DNA of 64,000 nt, taken from NCBI RefSeq assembly GCF_003259315.1, contig NZ_QLLT01000001.1, forward strand, positions 310,001 through 374,000, read 5' to 3'. The position numbers and the translations under genes were made by a program. Shown here piece by piece: positions 8,783 to 17,075 of the stretch (positions are counted from its first letter, which is position 1; each line of letters starts with the position of its first letter). Source of the stretch: Kitasatospora sp. SolWspMP-SS2h (GTDB lineage Bacteria; Actinomycetota; Actinomycetes; Streptomycetales; Streptomycetaceae). Below the pieces are notes generated by a model. That model saw only the letters and a program-made list of their open reading frames with translations, made no database searches and was not told the origin of the DNA.

Positions 8783-9163
8783 TCAGTGGGCGGGGGCCCG
8801 TTCGGCGGTGCCGCGCAGGACGCAGAACTCGTTGCCCTCCGGGTCGGCCAGCACCACCCAGCCGGTGCCGTCGGCGTCGCGGCGGTCGGCGACCAGGGCG
8901 GCGCCGAGGGCCAGCAGGCGTTCCGCCTCCGCGTCGCGGGTGGTCTCGGGGCGCAGGCAGAGGTGGACCCGGTTCTTGGCCGTCTTGGCCTCGGGCACCT
9001 GGTGGAAGTAGAGCACCAGCCCGTCGGCCAGGGTCACCTGCGTCTCGCGGTCGCCCGGCCGGCAGTCCGGGTCGACCGGGCGGCCCGTCACCGCGCCCCA
9101 GAAGCGGGCCAGCCGGTAGGCGTCCGCACAGTCGATCGCCACGTTCTGCACCAGGGAGACCAT
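8783..9163 (-). CDS. VOC family (glyoxalase-like) protein
   Basis: A 126-residue single-domain vicinal oxygen chelate protein starting at ATG 9163 (MVSLVQNVAIDCADAYRLA). It has the family pattern: RLARFWGAVTGRP near the N-terminus, then VLYFHQVPEAKTAKNRVHL, and the C-terminal VVLADPEGNEFCVLRG with the conserved Glu. It resembles the uncharacterised streptomycete group named glyoxalase-like domain. It is also a paralog of the VOC gene at 36051 into which the mobile element inserted, and it shows what that gene's C-terminus should look like. Confidence 0.85.
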   Translation of the reverse strand: MVSLVQNVAIDCADAYRLARFWGAVTGRPVDPDCRPGDRETQVTLADGLVLYFHQVPEAKTAKNRVHLCLRPETTRDAEAERLLALGAALVADRRDADGTGWVVLADPEGNEFCVLRGTAERAPAH

Positions 9164-9244
9164 GCGGACGAGTCTGCCGCACCGCCCGGCCGGAGGCCAC
9201 CGGCCCGGGCGGTTCGGCACCGGTCCGGGCCGGTCGGCGCGGCA

Positions 9245-9258
9245 TGGGAGCGCTGCCA
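9245..9258. promoter_or_regulatory. CebR-box-like palindrome
   Basis: TGGGAGCGCTGCCA differs at one position from TGGGAGCGCTCCCA, the CebR operator of streptomycete cellulose-utilisation genes. It lies 47 bp upstream of the VanZ-like start and 81 bp upstream of the divergent VOC start. Neither neighbour is a sugar gene, so the match may be fortuitous. Confidence 0.3.
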
Positions 9259-9304
9259 CGGGGTATTCGGCGGGAGCACGGGGAACAGGGAGTGGAACGT
9301 GGGA

Positions 9305-10021
9305 ATGGGGAGGACCTCGACAGTGGGCAGAGTGCGGGCCACTTCGGCGGGAGCCGGGCAGCAGGAGGCACCGGCCGTGGACGTGGAACCGGTGGACGGC
9401 CGGTCATCGTCGTGGGACTGGAAGCGCTGGCGGACCCGGAAGCCCGGGAGCGCCCCGGCAGCGTCCAAGGACGTCCCCGCCGCCCCCGAGGACGTCCCGG
9501 CCGTCCCCGGGGATGCGGACGCCCGGCGGGCCCGGCGGACCCGGCCGGCGTTCATGGAGCGGCGCGGACCGTTCTCCGTCCTGGCCCGGTGGCTGATCCT
9601 GCTGGCGGGGCTGGTGCTGACCGTGGTGTTTGCGGTCGCGCTGGCCCGGGTGACGCTGGTGCCGGAGCCCGGTGCCCGGGACCTGGTGCACCCCAACTTC
9701 CACCTCGGCGCCTCGCTGCGCGGCTACCTGGACCAGCCCGCCGTCCGGGCCGCCGCCCAGCAGGTCGGCGGGAACATCCTGCTGGGCGCGCCGTTCGGGG
9801 TGCTGCTGCCGGTGCTGTTCCCCCGGCTGCGCAGCGTGCTGGCGGCGACCGCGCTGACCGCGCTGGTGATGGTCACGGTCGAGTCGGCGCAGGGCCTGCT
9901 GGTGGAGGGCCGGGCGTTCGACGTGGACGACGTCCTGCTGAACACGCTCGGCGCCCTGCTGGCCCACCTGCTGCTGGGCCGCCGGATCGGCCGCGCCCTG
10001 TACGAGCGGCGCCGGGCCTGA
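9305..10021 (+). CDS. VanZ-like membrane protein
   Basis: A 238-residue protein from ATG 9305. The first roughly 85 residues are Pro/Ala/Asp-rich and likely cytoplasmic. Then come a membrane helix (SVLARWLILLAGLVLTVVFA), a loop, GGNILLGAPFGVLLPVLFP, a third helix (LAATALTALVMVTVESAQ), FDVDDVLLNTLGALLAHLLL, and a basic tail. The N-N-P/F motif region and the ESxQ...R.FDVDDVLLNTLG signature are diagnostic of the VanZ domain. VanZ confers low-level teicoplanin resistance in enterococci; most actinobacterial members have no known role. A start at ATG 9554 is also possible. Confidence 0.75.
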   Translation: MGRTSTVGRVRATSAGAGQQEAPAVDVEPVDGRSSSWDWKRWRTRKPGSAPAASKDVPAAPEDVPAVPGDADARRARRTRPAFMERRGPFSVLARWLILLAGLVLTVVFAVALARVTLVPEPGARDLVHPNFHLGASLRGYLDQPAVRAAAQQVGGNILLGAPFGVLLPVLFPRLRSVLAATALTALVMVTVESAQGLLVEGRAFDVDDVLLNTLGALLAHLLLGRRIGRALYERRRA

Positions 10022-10056
10022 GCCACCGGGCCTGAGCCACCGGGCCTGAGGCACCG
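10015..10056. repeat. 14-bp tandem repeat, three copies
   Basis: GGCCTGAGCCACCG is repeated three times, the last copy with one mismatch, across the stop codon of the VanZ-like gene. Each copy carries a TGA in the same phase, so expansion has left the protein end unchanged. Confidence 0.8.
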
Positions 10057-10112
10057 GACTCGCGGGGCGCCCGGCTCCCGGCGGCCGACGGTCGGCCTCG
10101 GCGGCGGAGGCG

Positions 10113-11006
10113 TCAGGGGCGGGCGGCCCAGACCTGGCGTTCGGTGCGCACCGCGAGGTCCTCGCGCAGCGCGACGCTGTCCGGGCCGTCCGCGTCGGTC
10201 AGCCGGTCGAGGGCGGCCAGGTCGGCGGGGTCGAGCGCCTCGGCTGCGGCGGAGCGGATCCGGCGCAGGGTGGCCAGGGCGTAGCGGCCGACGGACGGGT
10301 GCTCGGTGGCGTCGATGTGGACGGTGACGGTGCGCTCGCCGGTGACGGTGAACCCGGCGGCGGTCAGCAGCGGCCCCCAGTCGGCGCCCCGGTGCGGGAC
10401 GTGCTCGGCGTGGACGTGGTCGGTCGCGCGTCGGCAGCGCTCCTCCAGGCCGGGGCGCTCGGCGGGCGCGTCCGGCGGCAGGAAGCTCGGGAAGCCGGCC
10501 AGTTCGACCAGGGCGAACACGCCGTCCGGGGCGAGGAGTTCGCGGACGCGGCGCAGGGCCCGGTCGGGGTCGGCCAGGTGGTGCATCGAGGCGGACGCCC
10601 AGACCAGGTCGGGTCGGCCGAGTTCGGGCCAGTCGGCCTCGTCCAGGTCGGCCTGCACGGTGGCGATCCGGTCTGCCAGGCCCAGCGCGTGCGCCTTCTC
10701 GCGCAGGCGCAGCAGGTGGCCGGGCGAGGCGTCGACGGCGGTGACCCGGGCCTCGGGGAAGCGGCTCAGCAGCGCGAAGGTGCCGGCGCCGGTGCCGGCC
10801 CCGAGGTCGACGACGTGCCGCGGGTCGGCGTCCAGCGGCAGCCAGTCGGTGATCGCGGCGAGGTGCTCGGCCAGCACCTCGGCGTCCAGGTCGAGGACCT
10901 CGGCCTGCCCGGCGTCGTCCTCGACCGGGTGCTGGTGGTGGGCGTGGGCGTGCCCGTGGGAGGGGGTGTGCCCGTGGGCGGGGACGTGGGGCTGCGGGTG
11001 GCTCAT
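10113..11006 (-). CDS. Class I SAM-dependent methyltransferase with His-rich N-terminus
   Basis: A 297-residue protein. The glycine-rich SAM motif is HVVDLGAGTGAGTFALL (about 64-80), followed by the acidic motif II VTAVDASPGHL, then LDEADWPE and SASMHHLADPDRALR. This arrangement is typical of methyltransferase domain 25/11 proteins acting on small molecules. The first 30 residues contain about eight histidines (HGHTPSHGHAHAHHQHP), a possible metal-binding tail not usual for the fold. The start ATG 11006 fits the gap to the upstream gene. The methyl acceptor is unknown. Confidence 0.8.
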   Translation of the reverse strand: MSHPQPHVPAHGHTPSHGHAHAHHQHPVEDDAGQAEVLDLDAEVLAEHLAAITDWLPLDADPRHVVDLGAGTGAGTFALLSRFPEARVTAVDASPGHLLRLREKAHALGLADRIATVQADLDEADWPELGRPDLVWASASMHHLADPDRALRRVRELLAPDGVFALVELAGFPSFLPPDAPAERPGLEERCRRATDHVHAEHVPHRGADWGPLLTAAGFTVTGERTVTVHIDATEHPSVGRYALATLRRIRSAAAEALDPADLAALDRLTDADGPDSVALREDLAVRTERQVWAARP

Positions 11007-11098
11007 GGTGCCACCGTACGGCCGTCATGCGCGTGGGGCACGCATCCTCCCGGAATGCGCAAGACGGTGCCGTTCCCGCTTGCCGTAGGCGCAAGCCG

Positions 11099-11677
11099 TC
11101 AGCAGCGGTGCGGGCCGGGGTCGGGCTGGTGGCCGCGGCGGGCGTCGCGGTCGAAGATGCCCAGGATCTCGCACGGGCCGCCCTCGGCGCCGATGGCGTG
11201 CGGCATCATCGTGGGGAACTCGGCGGCCTGGTGGGTGGCGAGCCGGATCCGGCGGTGGCCGAGCATCAGGATCGCGGTGCCCGAGAGCACGACCAGCCAC
11301 TCCCGGCCGGGGTGGGCGCGCATCCGGGTTGGGTTGTCGGGCGGCGGCTCGGTCATCCGCTGGCGCACCACGCTGATCCCCGGGTCGCCCTTGACCGGCC
11401 AGCGCATGGTGCCGTGCGTCCCGTCGACCGTCGGGCTGATCACCACGTCCTCGGCGGCGGTCTCCACCAACTGGTCCAGCGTGGTGTCCAACGCCCGCGC
11501 CAGGGTCACGAGTTGGTCGAGCGCGAGCCGGCGCTGCCCGTTCTCGATCCGGCTCAGCGAGGACTGGCTGAGGTTAGCCCGGCCCGCCAGCTCCTCCAGC
11601 GACCAGCCCTGCGCGACCCGCAGCGCGCGGATCCGCTTGCGGACCAGCCCGTCCAGGTCACCGGCGTCTTCCGTCAT
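11099..11677 (-). CDS. XRE-family regulator with C-terminal cupin
   Basis: A 192-residue protein starting at ATG 11677 (alternatively 11686). The N-terminal HTH is LVRKRIRALRVAQGWSLEEL and then ANLSQSSLSRIENGQRRLAL (about 10-55). The C-terminal half is a cupin barrel (HPGREWLVVLSGTAILMLGH, then AAEFPTMMPHAIGAEGG). XRE-cupin regulators bind a small ligand or metal in the barrel and repress nearby genes. The next gene upstream on the same strand is the TAG-interrupted reading frame at 11725-12444; the methyltransferase follows downstream. Confidence 0.85.
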   Translation of the reverse strand: MTEDAGDLDGLVRKRIRALRVAQGWSLEELAGRANLSQSSLSRIENGQRRLALDQLVTLARALDTTLDQLVETAAEDVVISPTVDGTHGTMRWPVKGDPGISVVRQRMTEPPPDNPTRMRAHPGREWLVVLSGTAILMLGHRRIRLATHQAAEFPTMMPHAIGAEGGPCEILGIFDRDARRGHQPDPGPHRC

Positions 11678-11724
11678 GCGCAGCATCGTAGGCCGCCGCA
11701 CCCGCGCCCCCGGCCGCCGGGGCG

Positions 11725-12444
11725 CTACCGCGGGTCGGGAACGACGTGGGCGAGCGGACGGTCGACGTCGACCAGGCAGGAGAAGACCCGCTGGTGCAGG
11801 TTGCCGATCCGGTCCCGGACGGTGACCCGGACGTACAGGTCCCGGACCACCGCGAGGGCGGGTCCGGCGAACCAGCCGAGCAGGAAGCTGCTCTCGCCGC
11901 CGATGAAGCTGTTCGGACGGATGGACGCGAAACGGTAGTCGGCTCCGGAGCACAGCCCCTACCCGGCGACGGCCGCGACGACCCCGTCCCGCCCGGTCCA
12001 CCCCGTACTCGGGCCCGGCCCGCCGGGCCCGTCCGGGGCCCGCGCCCCGGCCTCGGCCCCCGGGTCGGGGAAGAAGTCCAGGCGGTACTCGAGGGAGATC
12101 ACCACCACCGCGCCGCTCCCGCCGTTGCGCAGGTGGCCGGCCCGGGCGAGCGCCCCGTCGGGGGCGTGGCCGCCCGTCGGCCAGCCGGTGTTGCCCAGCA
12201 GCGGACGGACGGTGCGGGCGAACTGGGCACGGGCGACGACCGCCCCGATCGCGGTCGGCAGCGCGGCGGTCGCGCTCTGCGCGTCGAGCAACTGCCAGGA
12301 CCACGGCCAGGAGCGCAGCCCCTGCCCGGACAGGTTCTCCCGCACCATGGTGTGCACGAACAGCGGGACGGCCACCGCGGCCAGCCCGTTGAGCGTCCAG
12401 GTGACGAACGGGTTGCGCCGCACCACCCGTTGCCGCAGGTCCAT
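11725..12444 (-). pseudogene. Conserved hypothetical gene interrupted by an in-frame TAG
   Basis: The frame starts at ATG 12444 (MDLRQRVVRRNPFVTWTLNG, with a hydrophobic segment at about 15-30) and reads PLFVHTMVRENLSGQGLRSW, then RTVRPLLGNTGWPTGG and GAVVVISLEYRLDFF. A TAG at 11959-11961 then stops it at 161 residues. The same frame continues without another stop to 11725 for 78 more codons: GLCSGADYRF, then SSFLLGWFAGPALAVVRDLY and VRDRIGNLHQRVFSC. That part looks fully protein-like and matches the expected tail of this streptomycete family. It is thus one 239-residue protein broken by a single nonsense codon, by readthrough of TAG, or by a sequence error. Function unknown. Confidence 0.75.
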
Positions 12445-12542
12445 GCGCGCCCCCTCCCCCCTCGCTTCCCCGGTGCGCTCCCGGCGTCCCGCCGATCGGG
12501 CCGGTGCGGAAGAGGGCCTGCCCGCGGCGGCGGGCCGACCGG

Positions 12543-12720
12543 TCAGAGGTCGTAGACCGTCACCGGCACGCCCCGGGCGGTAAGCCGGTCGGTGACCAGG
12601 GGTTCGATCCGCTCCCACCTGCCGCCGGCCAGGCCGCAGCCGATCCGCGGCATGTGCACGGAGGCCCCGAGCCGGTGACAGCACGCCAGGGCCCCGCCCG
12701 GTGAGCGCAGAAGGTGCATG
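12543..12720 (-). pseudogene. C-terminal remnant of a macro-domain protein
   Basis: The last 50 or so codons are a clear macro-domain C-terminus: RLGASVHMPRIGCGLAGG, then WERIEPLVTDRL and GVPVTVYDL. In streptomycetes this ends an approximately 155-residue ADP-ribose-binding hydrolase. The upstream part with the N-terminal ADP-ribose pocket is missing; the frame dissolves at about 12720, next to the fragment on the other strand. No start codon or RBS is associated with it. Confidence 0.75.
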
Positions 12721-12755
12721 GACACCGGCCGGATTCCGGCGGACGACGCCGCACC

Positions 12756-12932
12756 GTGGCTCTCGACCTGCGCGCCGCCATGCACGGCGCGGTGTCCATG
12801 CGGGTCGACCGACCCTACGCCCCTTGGCCCCCGCTGGGGGACCAGGTCGGTCGTTTCCTGTGCGAGCTCGCGGGCGCCCCACCGGTCCCGGCCGAGGGAA
12901 CGCACGGAACGCAGGAGCCGACCGGTACGTGA
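12756..12932 (+). pseudogene. C-terminal remnant of a rightward gene, possibly TetR-type
   Basis: The frame reads VALDLRAAMHGAVSMRVDRP, then YAPWPPLGDQVGRFLCELAG and a short tail to a TGA at 12930-12932. The helix pattern resembles the end of a TetR ligand-binding domain (RAAMHGAVSM, DQVGRFL), but this is only a suggestion. No N-terminal HTH is present upstream; instead the sequence runs directly into the macro-domain remnant on the opposite strand. Confidence 0.45.
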
Positions 12933-12951
12933 TCGACACCCGGCCGCCGGG

Positions 12952-13950
12952 TCAGGCCAGTGCCGGGATGACCTCCGTGCCGTAGGCGTCGATGACGGCC
13001 TCGCGGGCGTCGTGCATCGCGTAGAGGGCGAACTGGTCGACGCCCAGGTCGCGCAGGGTGCGGAGTTTCTCGATGTGGGCGGTGGCGGGTCCGAGGAGGC
13101 AGAAGCGGTCGACGATGGCGTCGGGGACGAAGTCGGTGGAGGGGTTTCCGGTGCGGCCGTGGTGGCTGTAGTCGTAGCCGTGGCGGTCCTTGACGTAGGC
13201 GGTGAGCTCCTCGGGGACGAGGCCGGAGTGCTCGCCGTACGTGGCGACCAGGTCGGCGACGTGGTTGCCGACCATGCCGCCGAACCAGCGGCACTGCTCG
13301 CGGGCGTGGGCGAGGTCGTCGCCGACGTAGGCGGGGGCGGCGACGCAGACGGTGACGGCGGCGGGGTCGCGGCCGGCCTCCTCGGCGGCCCGGCGGACGG
13401 CCTTGACCATCCACTCGGTGAGGTAGGGGTCGGCCAGTTGGAGGATGAACCCGTCCGCCTTCTGGCCGGCCAGGGCGAGCGCCCTGGGGCCGTACGCGGC
13501 CATCCAGACCGGCAGTCGGCCGTCCTTGATCCAGGGAATCCGGATCGGGGTGCCGTCGACCTCGGCCTCCCGCCCCTCGGCGAGGTCGCGGATCGCGTCG
13601 ATGGCGGCGCCGAGCCGGGCCAGGGTGTTGGGGCGGCGGCCGGCCACCCGCATCGCGGAGTCGCCGCGGCCGATGCCGCACACCGTCCGGTTGCCGTACA
13701 TGTCGTTGAGGGTGGCGAAGGTGGAGGCGGTGACCTCCCAGCTGCGGGTGGCCGGGTTGGTGACCATCGGGCCGACGTGCAGCCGTTCGGTGTGCTCCAG
13801 GATCCGGCTGTGGATGACGAAGGGCTCCTGCCAGAGCACGGCGGAGTCGAAGGTCCAGCCGTGGCTGAACCCGGCCCGTTCGGCGCGGCGCATCAGGTCG
13901 ACGACCTCGGCGGCCGGCGGGTCGGTCTGCAGGACGAGTCCGAAGTCCAC
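12952..13950 (-). CDS. LLM-class F420-dependent oxidoreductase (TIGR03842-like)
   Basis: A 332-residue TIM-barrel protein of the luciferase-like monooxygenase fold. Visible blocks are GWTFDSAVLWQEPFV, LHVGPMVTNPATRSWEV, NRTVCGIGRGDSAMRVAG, PVWMAAYGPRALALAGQKAD and DQFALYAMHDAREAVIDAYG. The group associated with hydantoinase/dihydropyrimidinase genes in actinomycetes (TIGR03842) has this organisation. It is the last gene of the operon 16218-12952 and lies 31 bp after the dihydropyrimidinase stop. It may act on dihydropyrimidines or a related intermediate using F420 or FMN; the exact step is not established. Confidence 0.85.
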   Translation of the reverse strand: MDFGLVLQTDPPAAEVVDLMRRAERAGFSHGWTFDSAVLWQEPFVIHSRILEHTERLHVGPMVTNPATRSWEVTASTFATLNDMYGNRTVCGIGRGDSAMRVAGRRPNTLARLGAAIDAIRDLAEGREAEVDGTPIRIPWIKDGRLPVWMAAYGPRALALAGQKADGFILQLADPYLTEWMVKAVRRAAEEAGRDPAAVTVCVAAPAYVGDDLAHAREQCRWFGGMVGNHVADLVATYGEHSGLVPEELTAYVKDRHGYDYSHHGRTGNPSTDFVPDAIVDRFCLLGPATAHIEKLRTLRDLGVDQFALYAMHDAREAVIDAYGTEVIPALA

Positions 13951-13981
13951 GGCGGGGGCTCCTCGCGGATGAGGGGGGTGG

Positions 13982-15370
13982 TCAGAGGTACTGGCAGGTG
14001 GAGCGGGGCAGGAAGGTGCCGTGCCCCGGGCGGCCGAGGTACTGGCCGCGGTCGAGCACCACCTCGCCGCGGGAGAGCACGGTCTCGACGCGTCCGGTGA
14101 CGGTGCGGCCCTCGTACGCCGAGTAGTCGACGTTCATGTGGTGGGTGGCGGCGGAGAGGGTCTGCACGGCGTGCGGGTCGTAGATCACCAGGTCGGCGTC
14201 GGAGCCGGGGGCGATGGTGCCCTTGCGGGGGTGGAGGCCGAACATCCGGGCGGGGGCGGCGCAGGCGAGCTCGATCCAGCGGCGGCGGGTCAGGTGGCCG
14301 TCGACCACGGCCTGGTGGAGCAGGTCCATCCGGTGCTCGACGCCGGGCAGGCCGTTGGGGATCTTCGAGAAGTCGCCGCGGCCCAGGTCCTTCTGCCCCT
14401 TGAAGCAGAACGGGCAGTGGTCGGTGGAGACCACCTGGAGGTCGTCGGTGCGCAGGCCGCGCCAGAGCGCCGCCTGGTGGTCCCTGGGCCGCAGCGGGGT
14501 GGAGCAGACGTACTTGGCGCCCTCGAAGCCGGGCTCGGCCAGGTTGTCGGTGGACAGGAACAGGTACTGCGGGCAGGTCTCGCCGAAGACCGGCAGGCCG
14601 AGGTCGCGGGCGGCGGCCAGTTCGGCGAGCGCCTCGCGGGCGGAGACGTGCACCACGTACAGCGGCGCGCCGGCCACCCGGGCCAGCTGGATCGCCCGGT
14701 GGGTGGCCTCCGCCTCCAGCAGCGCCCGGCGGACCTCCCCGTGGTGGCGCGGGTCGGTCTCGCCGCGGGCCAGGGCCTGTTCGACCAGGACGTCGATGGC
14801 GGGGCCGTTCTCGGCGTGCAGCATGGTGAGCGCGCCGGTGTCGGCGGCCCGCTGCATGGCGCGCAGGATCTGCCCGTCGTCGGAGTAGAAGACGCCGGGG
14901 TAGGCCATGAACAGCTTGAACGAGGTGACGCCCTCGCCGACCAGGCCGGGCATCTCGTCCAGCGTCGCCGCGTTGACGTCCGAGACGATCATGTGGAAGG
15001 CGTAGTCGATCGCGCACCGGCCGTCGGCCTTGGCGTGCCAGTCGTCCAGTCCGGCGCGCAGCGGGGCGCCCTTGGTCTGGACGGCGAAGTCGACGATCGT
15101 GGTGGTGCCGCCCCAGGCCGCGGCGCGGGTGCCGGTCTCGAAGGTGTCCGAGGCGCGGGTGCCGCCGAACGGCATCTCCATGTGGGTGTGCGCGTCGACG
15201 CCGCCCGGGACCACGTACTTCCCGCTCGCGTCGAACACCCGCTCCGCGTGCCAGCGCTGGCTGCCGGGCAGGGCGAGCGCGACCACCCGGCCGTCCTCGA
15301 CCAGCACGTCGGCGTGCGTCTCCTCGGCGGCGGTGACGACCAGTCCGCCGGTGATCACGGTCCGGGCCAT
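13982..15370 (-). CDS. hydA: Dihydropyrimidinase / D-hydantoinase
   Basis: A 462-residue cyclic amidohydrolase. The metal-site blocks are GGVDAHTHMEMPFGG (His61, His63), SFKLFMAYPG with the carbamylated Lys152, YVVHVSARE, GETCPQYLF and STDHCPFCFKG. KGTIAPGSDADLVIYDP marks the C-terminal beta-sandwich. It hydrolyses dihydrouracil or dihydrothymine to the N-carbamoyl-beta-amino acid, the substrate for the enzyme encoded 5 bp upstream. The start ATG 15370 follows that upstream stop so closely that the two are probably translationally coupled. Confidence 0.92.
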   Translation of the reverse strand: MARTVITGGLVVTAAEETHADVLVEDGRVVALALPGSQRWHAERVFDASGKYVVPGGVDAHTHMEMPFGGTRASDTFETGTRAAAWGGTTTIVDFAVQTKGAPLRAGLDDWHAKADGRCAIDYAFHMIVSDVNAATLDEMPGLVGEGVTSFKLFMAYPGVFYSDDGQILRAMQRAADTGALTMLHAENGPAIDVLVEQALARGETDPRHHGEVRRALLEAEATHRAIQLARVAGAPLYVVHVSAREALAELAAARDLGLPVFGETCPQYLFLSTDNLAEPGFEGAKYVCSTPLRPRDHQAALWRGLRTDDLQVVSTDHCPFCFKGQKDLGRGDFSKIPNGLPGVEHRMDLLHQAVVDGHLTRRRWIELACAAPARMFGLHPRKGTIAPGSDADLVIYDPHAVQTLSAATHHMNVDYSAYEGRTVTGRVETVLSRGEVVLDRGQYLGRPGHGTFLPRSTCQYL

Positions 15371-15375
15371 CGCGC

Positions 15376-16218
15376 TCAGCCCTCGATCAGCGGGCCGTAG
15401 GCGTCCGGGCGCCGGTCCCGGTAGAACGCCCACTGCCGGCGGACCTCGTCGATCAGGCCGAGGTCCAGGTCCCGGACGACCAGTTCCTCGCGCTTGTCGG
15501 AGGCGACCTCGCCGACGAACTGCCCGCGCGGGTCGACGAAGTAGCTGGTGCCGTAGAAGTCGTCGTCGCCGTACTCCTCGACGCCGACCCGGTTGATCGC
15601 GGCGACGAAGTACTCGTTGGCGACCGCCGCGGCGGGCTGCTCCAGCTGCCACAGGTAGGCGGACAGGCCGCGGCTGGTCGCCGACGGGTTGTACACGATC
15701 TCCGCCCCGGCCAGGCCGAGCGCCCGCCAGCCCTCCGGGAAGTGCCGGTCGTAGCAGATGTACACGCCGACCTTCCCGACCGCCGTGTCGAACACCGGCC
15801 AGCCCAGGTTCCCGGGCCTGAAGTAGTACTTCTCCCAGAATCCGCGCACCTGCGGGATGTGGTGCTTGCGGTACTTGCCGAGGTAGCTGCCGTCGGCGTC
15901 GATCACGGCGGCGGTGTTGTAGCAGAAGCCCGGCTTCTCGATCTCGTACACCGGGGCGACGATCACGATCCCCAACTCCCGGGCCAGCTCCCGCATCCGC
16001 CGCACCGTCGGCCCGTCCGGGACGGGCTCGGCCCAGGCGTAGTGCTCCGGCTCCTGCACCTGGCAGAAGTACGGGGCGTTGAACACCTCCTGGAACCCGA
16101 TGATCCCCGCCCCCTGCCCGGCCGCGTCCCGCGCGGCCTGCTCGGCGGCGGCCAGCATGCTCTCCTTGTCGCCCGTCCACGCGGTCTGGAACAGGGCGGC
16201 CCTGACGACACGGCTCAT
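15376..16218 (-). CDS. Beta-ureidopropionase (nitrilase superfamily)
   Basis: A 280-residue carbon-nitrogen hydrolase with the triad Glu44 (GFQEVFN), Lys118 (GKYRKHHIP) and Cys155 (VYICYDRHFPEG). The motif set (FNAPYFCQVQEPEHY, HHIPQVRGFWEKYYFRPGN) matches bacterial beta-alanine synthase/N-carbamoyl amidohydrolases that follow dihydropyrimidinase in the reductive pyrimidine pathway. ATG 16218 is preceded by a good GGAG. It is the first gene of the three-gene operon. The other expected member, an aminotransferase for beta-alanine, is not in this window. Confidence 0.9.
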   Translation of the reverse strand: MSRVVRAALFQTAWTGDKESMLAAAEQAARDAAGQGAGIIGFQEVFNAPYFCQVQEPEHYAWAEPVPDGPTVRRMRELARELGIVIVAPVYEIEKPGFCYNTAAVIDADGSYLGKYRKHHIPQVRGFWEKYYFRPGNLGWPVFDTAVGKVGVYICYDRHFPEGWRALGLAGAEIVYNPSATSRGLSAYLWQLEQPAAAVANEYFVAAINRVGVEEYGDDDFYGTSYFVDPRGQFVGEVASDKREELVVRDLDLGLIDEVRRQWAFYRDRRPDAYGPLIEG

Positions 16219-16522
16219 GGCCGCAACTCCTCGGATCGACGGCACGGAAAACCCGGGAACGCGCGGAACGCGGGAACGCGGAAACGCGCGGAGGGCGGGG
16301 CGCGGCGGGAAGGTGCCGCAGCGCTGTAGACCGTTGAGACTAGGAGCTGCGCGGCGAATGGGCGGGTGCCACGCGGGAGGAACGGGAAATTCGCCGTTCG
16401 GCATTTTCCTTCGATTTTCCGCCTGTCATTTCATTCGCTTCCACGGGGTTCCGGTGTGCTGCCCGGACGCCCGCACGGGGGTTTCCGGCCGGGGTTTCCG
16501 GTGCGGGTCTCCGACCGAGGCG
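16219..16522. other. Upstream region of the pyrimidine operon
   Basis: This 304-bp gap must contain the leftward promoter of the pyrimidine operon. A relatively AT-rich island (about 16380-16440) and a possible -10 hexamer TAGTCT on the minus strand near 16340 are visible. No clear operator was identified. It also holds the region downstream of the next leftward gene. Confidence 0.4.
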
Positions 16523-16990
16523 TCAGCCCCACGGGGGGTCGCCCAGGCGGCGCCACCACCAGGGGGCGTCCGGCGGGGCGAACGGGTCGGGCAACGTGCG
16601 GCGGCGGAACTCCGCGTCCAACGGGCGCAGCAGCCGGACGAGTTCGGCCCGGGAGCGGGGAGGCAGGTGCGGCAGCAGCGCCGCCAGGACGTCCCGGCAG
16701 TGCCTGACGTCGTCGCGCGCGCAGCCCGGGCAGCAGGAGAACTCCGCCTCCCGGGGGTACCGCCACCGCCCGCCGGGGGCGTGCAGGAACGCGCGGTAGC
16801 GGCACAGCGCCTCGCCGGCGGCCCCCGGCTCCACCCAGCGGTCGGGGCGCTGCCGCTCCGCCCGGTGGACGTCCCGGTCCGCGGTCGCGGACAGCCCCGG
16901 GACGTGCGGCGGCGGGGCCTCCGGGCGGCGGCGGGGTGCGGTGGCGCGGGGTGCGGCGGCACGCAGGGCGCCGGGCCGGTTACGCGGCAC
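16523..16990 (-). CDS. Hypothetical Cys/Trp-containing protein
   Basis: A 155-residue protein from GTG 16990. The first 45 residues are Pro/Arg-rich, then a well-composed domain follows: LCRYRAFLHAPGGRWRYPRE, then EFSCCPGCARDDVRHCRDVL, ELVRLLRPLDAEFRRRTLPD and PWWWRRLGDPPWG. The Cys cluster CCPGC...C may bind a metal, but no family was recognised. A later start is possible, because the N-terminal third is low complexity. Confidence 0.55.
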   Translation of the reverse strand: MPRNRPGALRAAAPRATAPRRRPEAPPPHVPGLSATADRDVHRAERQRPDRWVEPGAAGEALCRYRAFLHAPGGRWRYPREAEFSCCPGCARDDVRHCRDVLAALLPHLPPRSRAELVRLLRPLDAEFRRRTLPDPFAPPDAPWWWRRLGDPPWG

Positions 16991-17075
16991 GGGCCTTTCG
17001 GCAGTCGGTCATGCCCGCATGGTCCCCGTCCGCGCGGCCCGCCGCCACCCGTTTTCCGTCCGCCCCGGCCGACGC

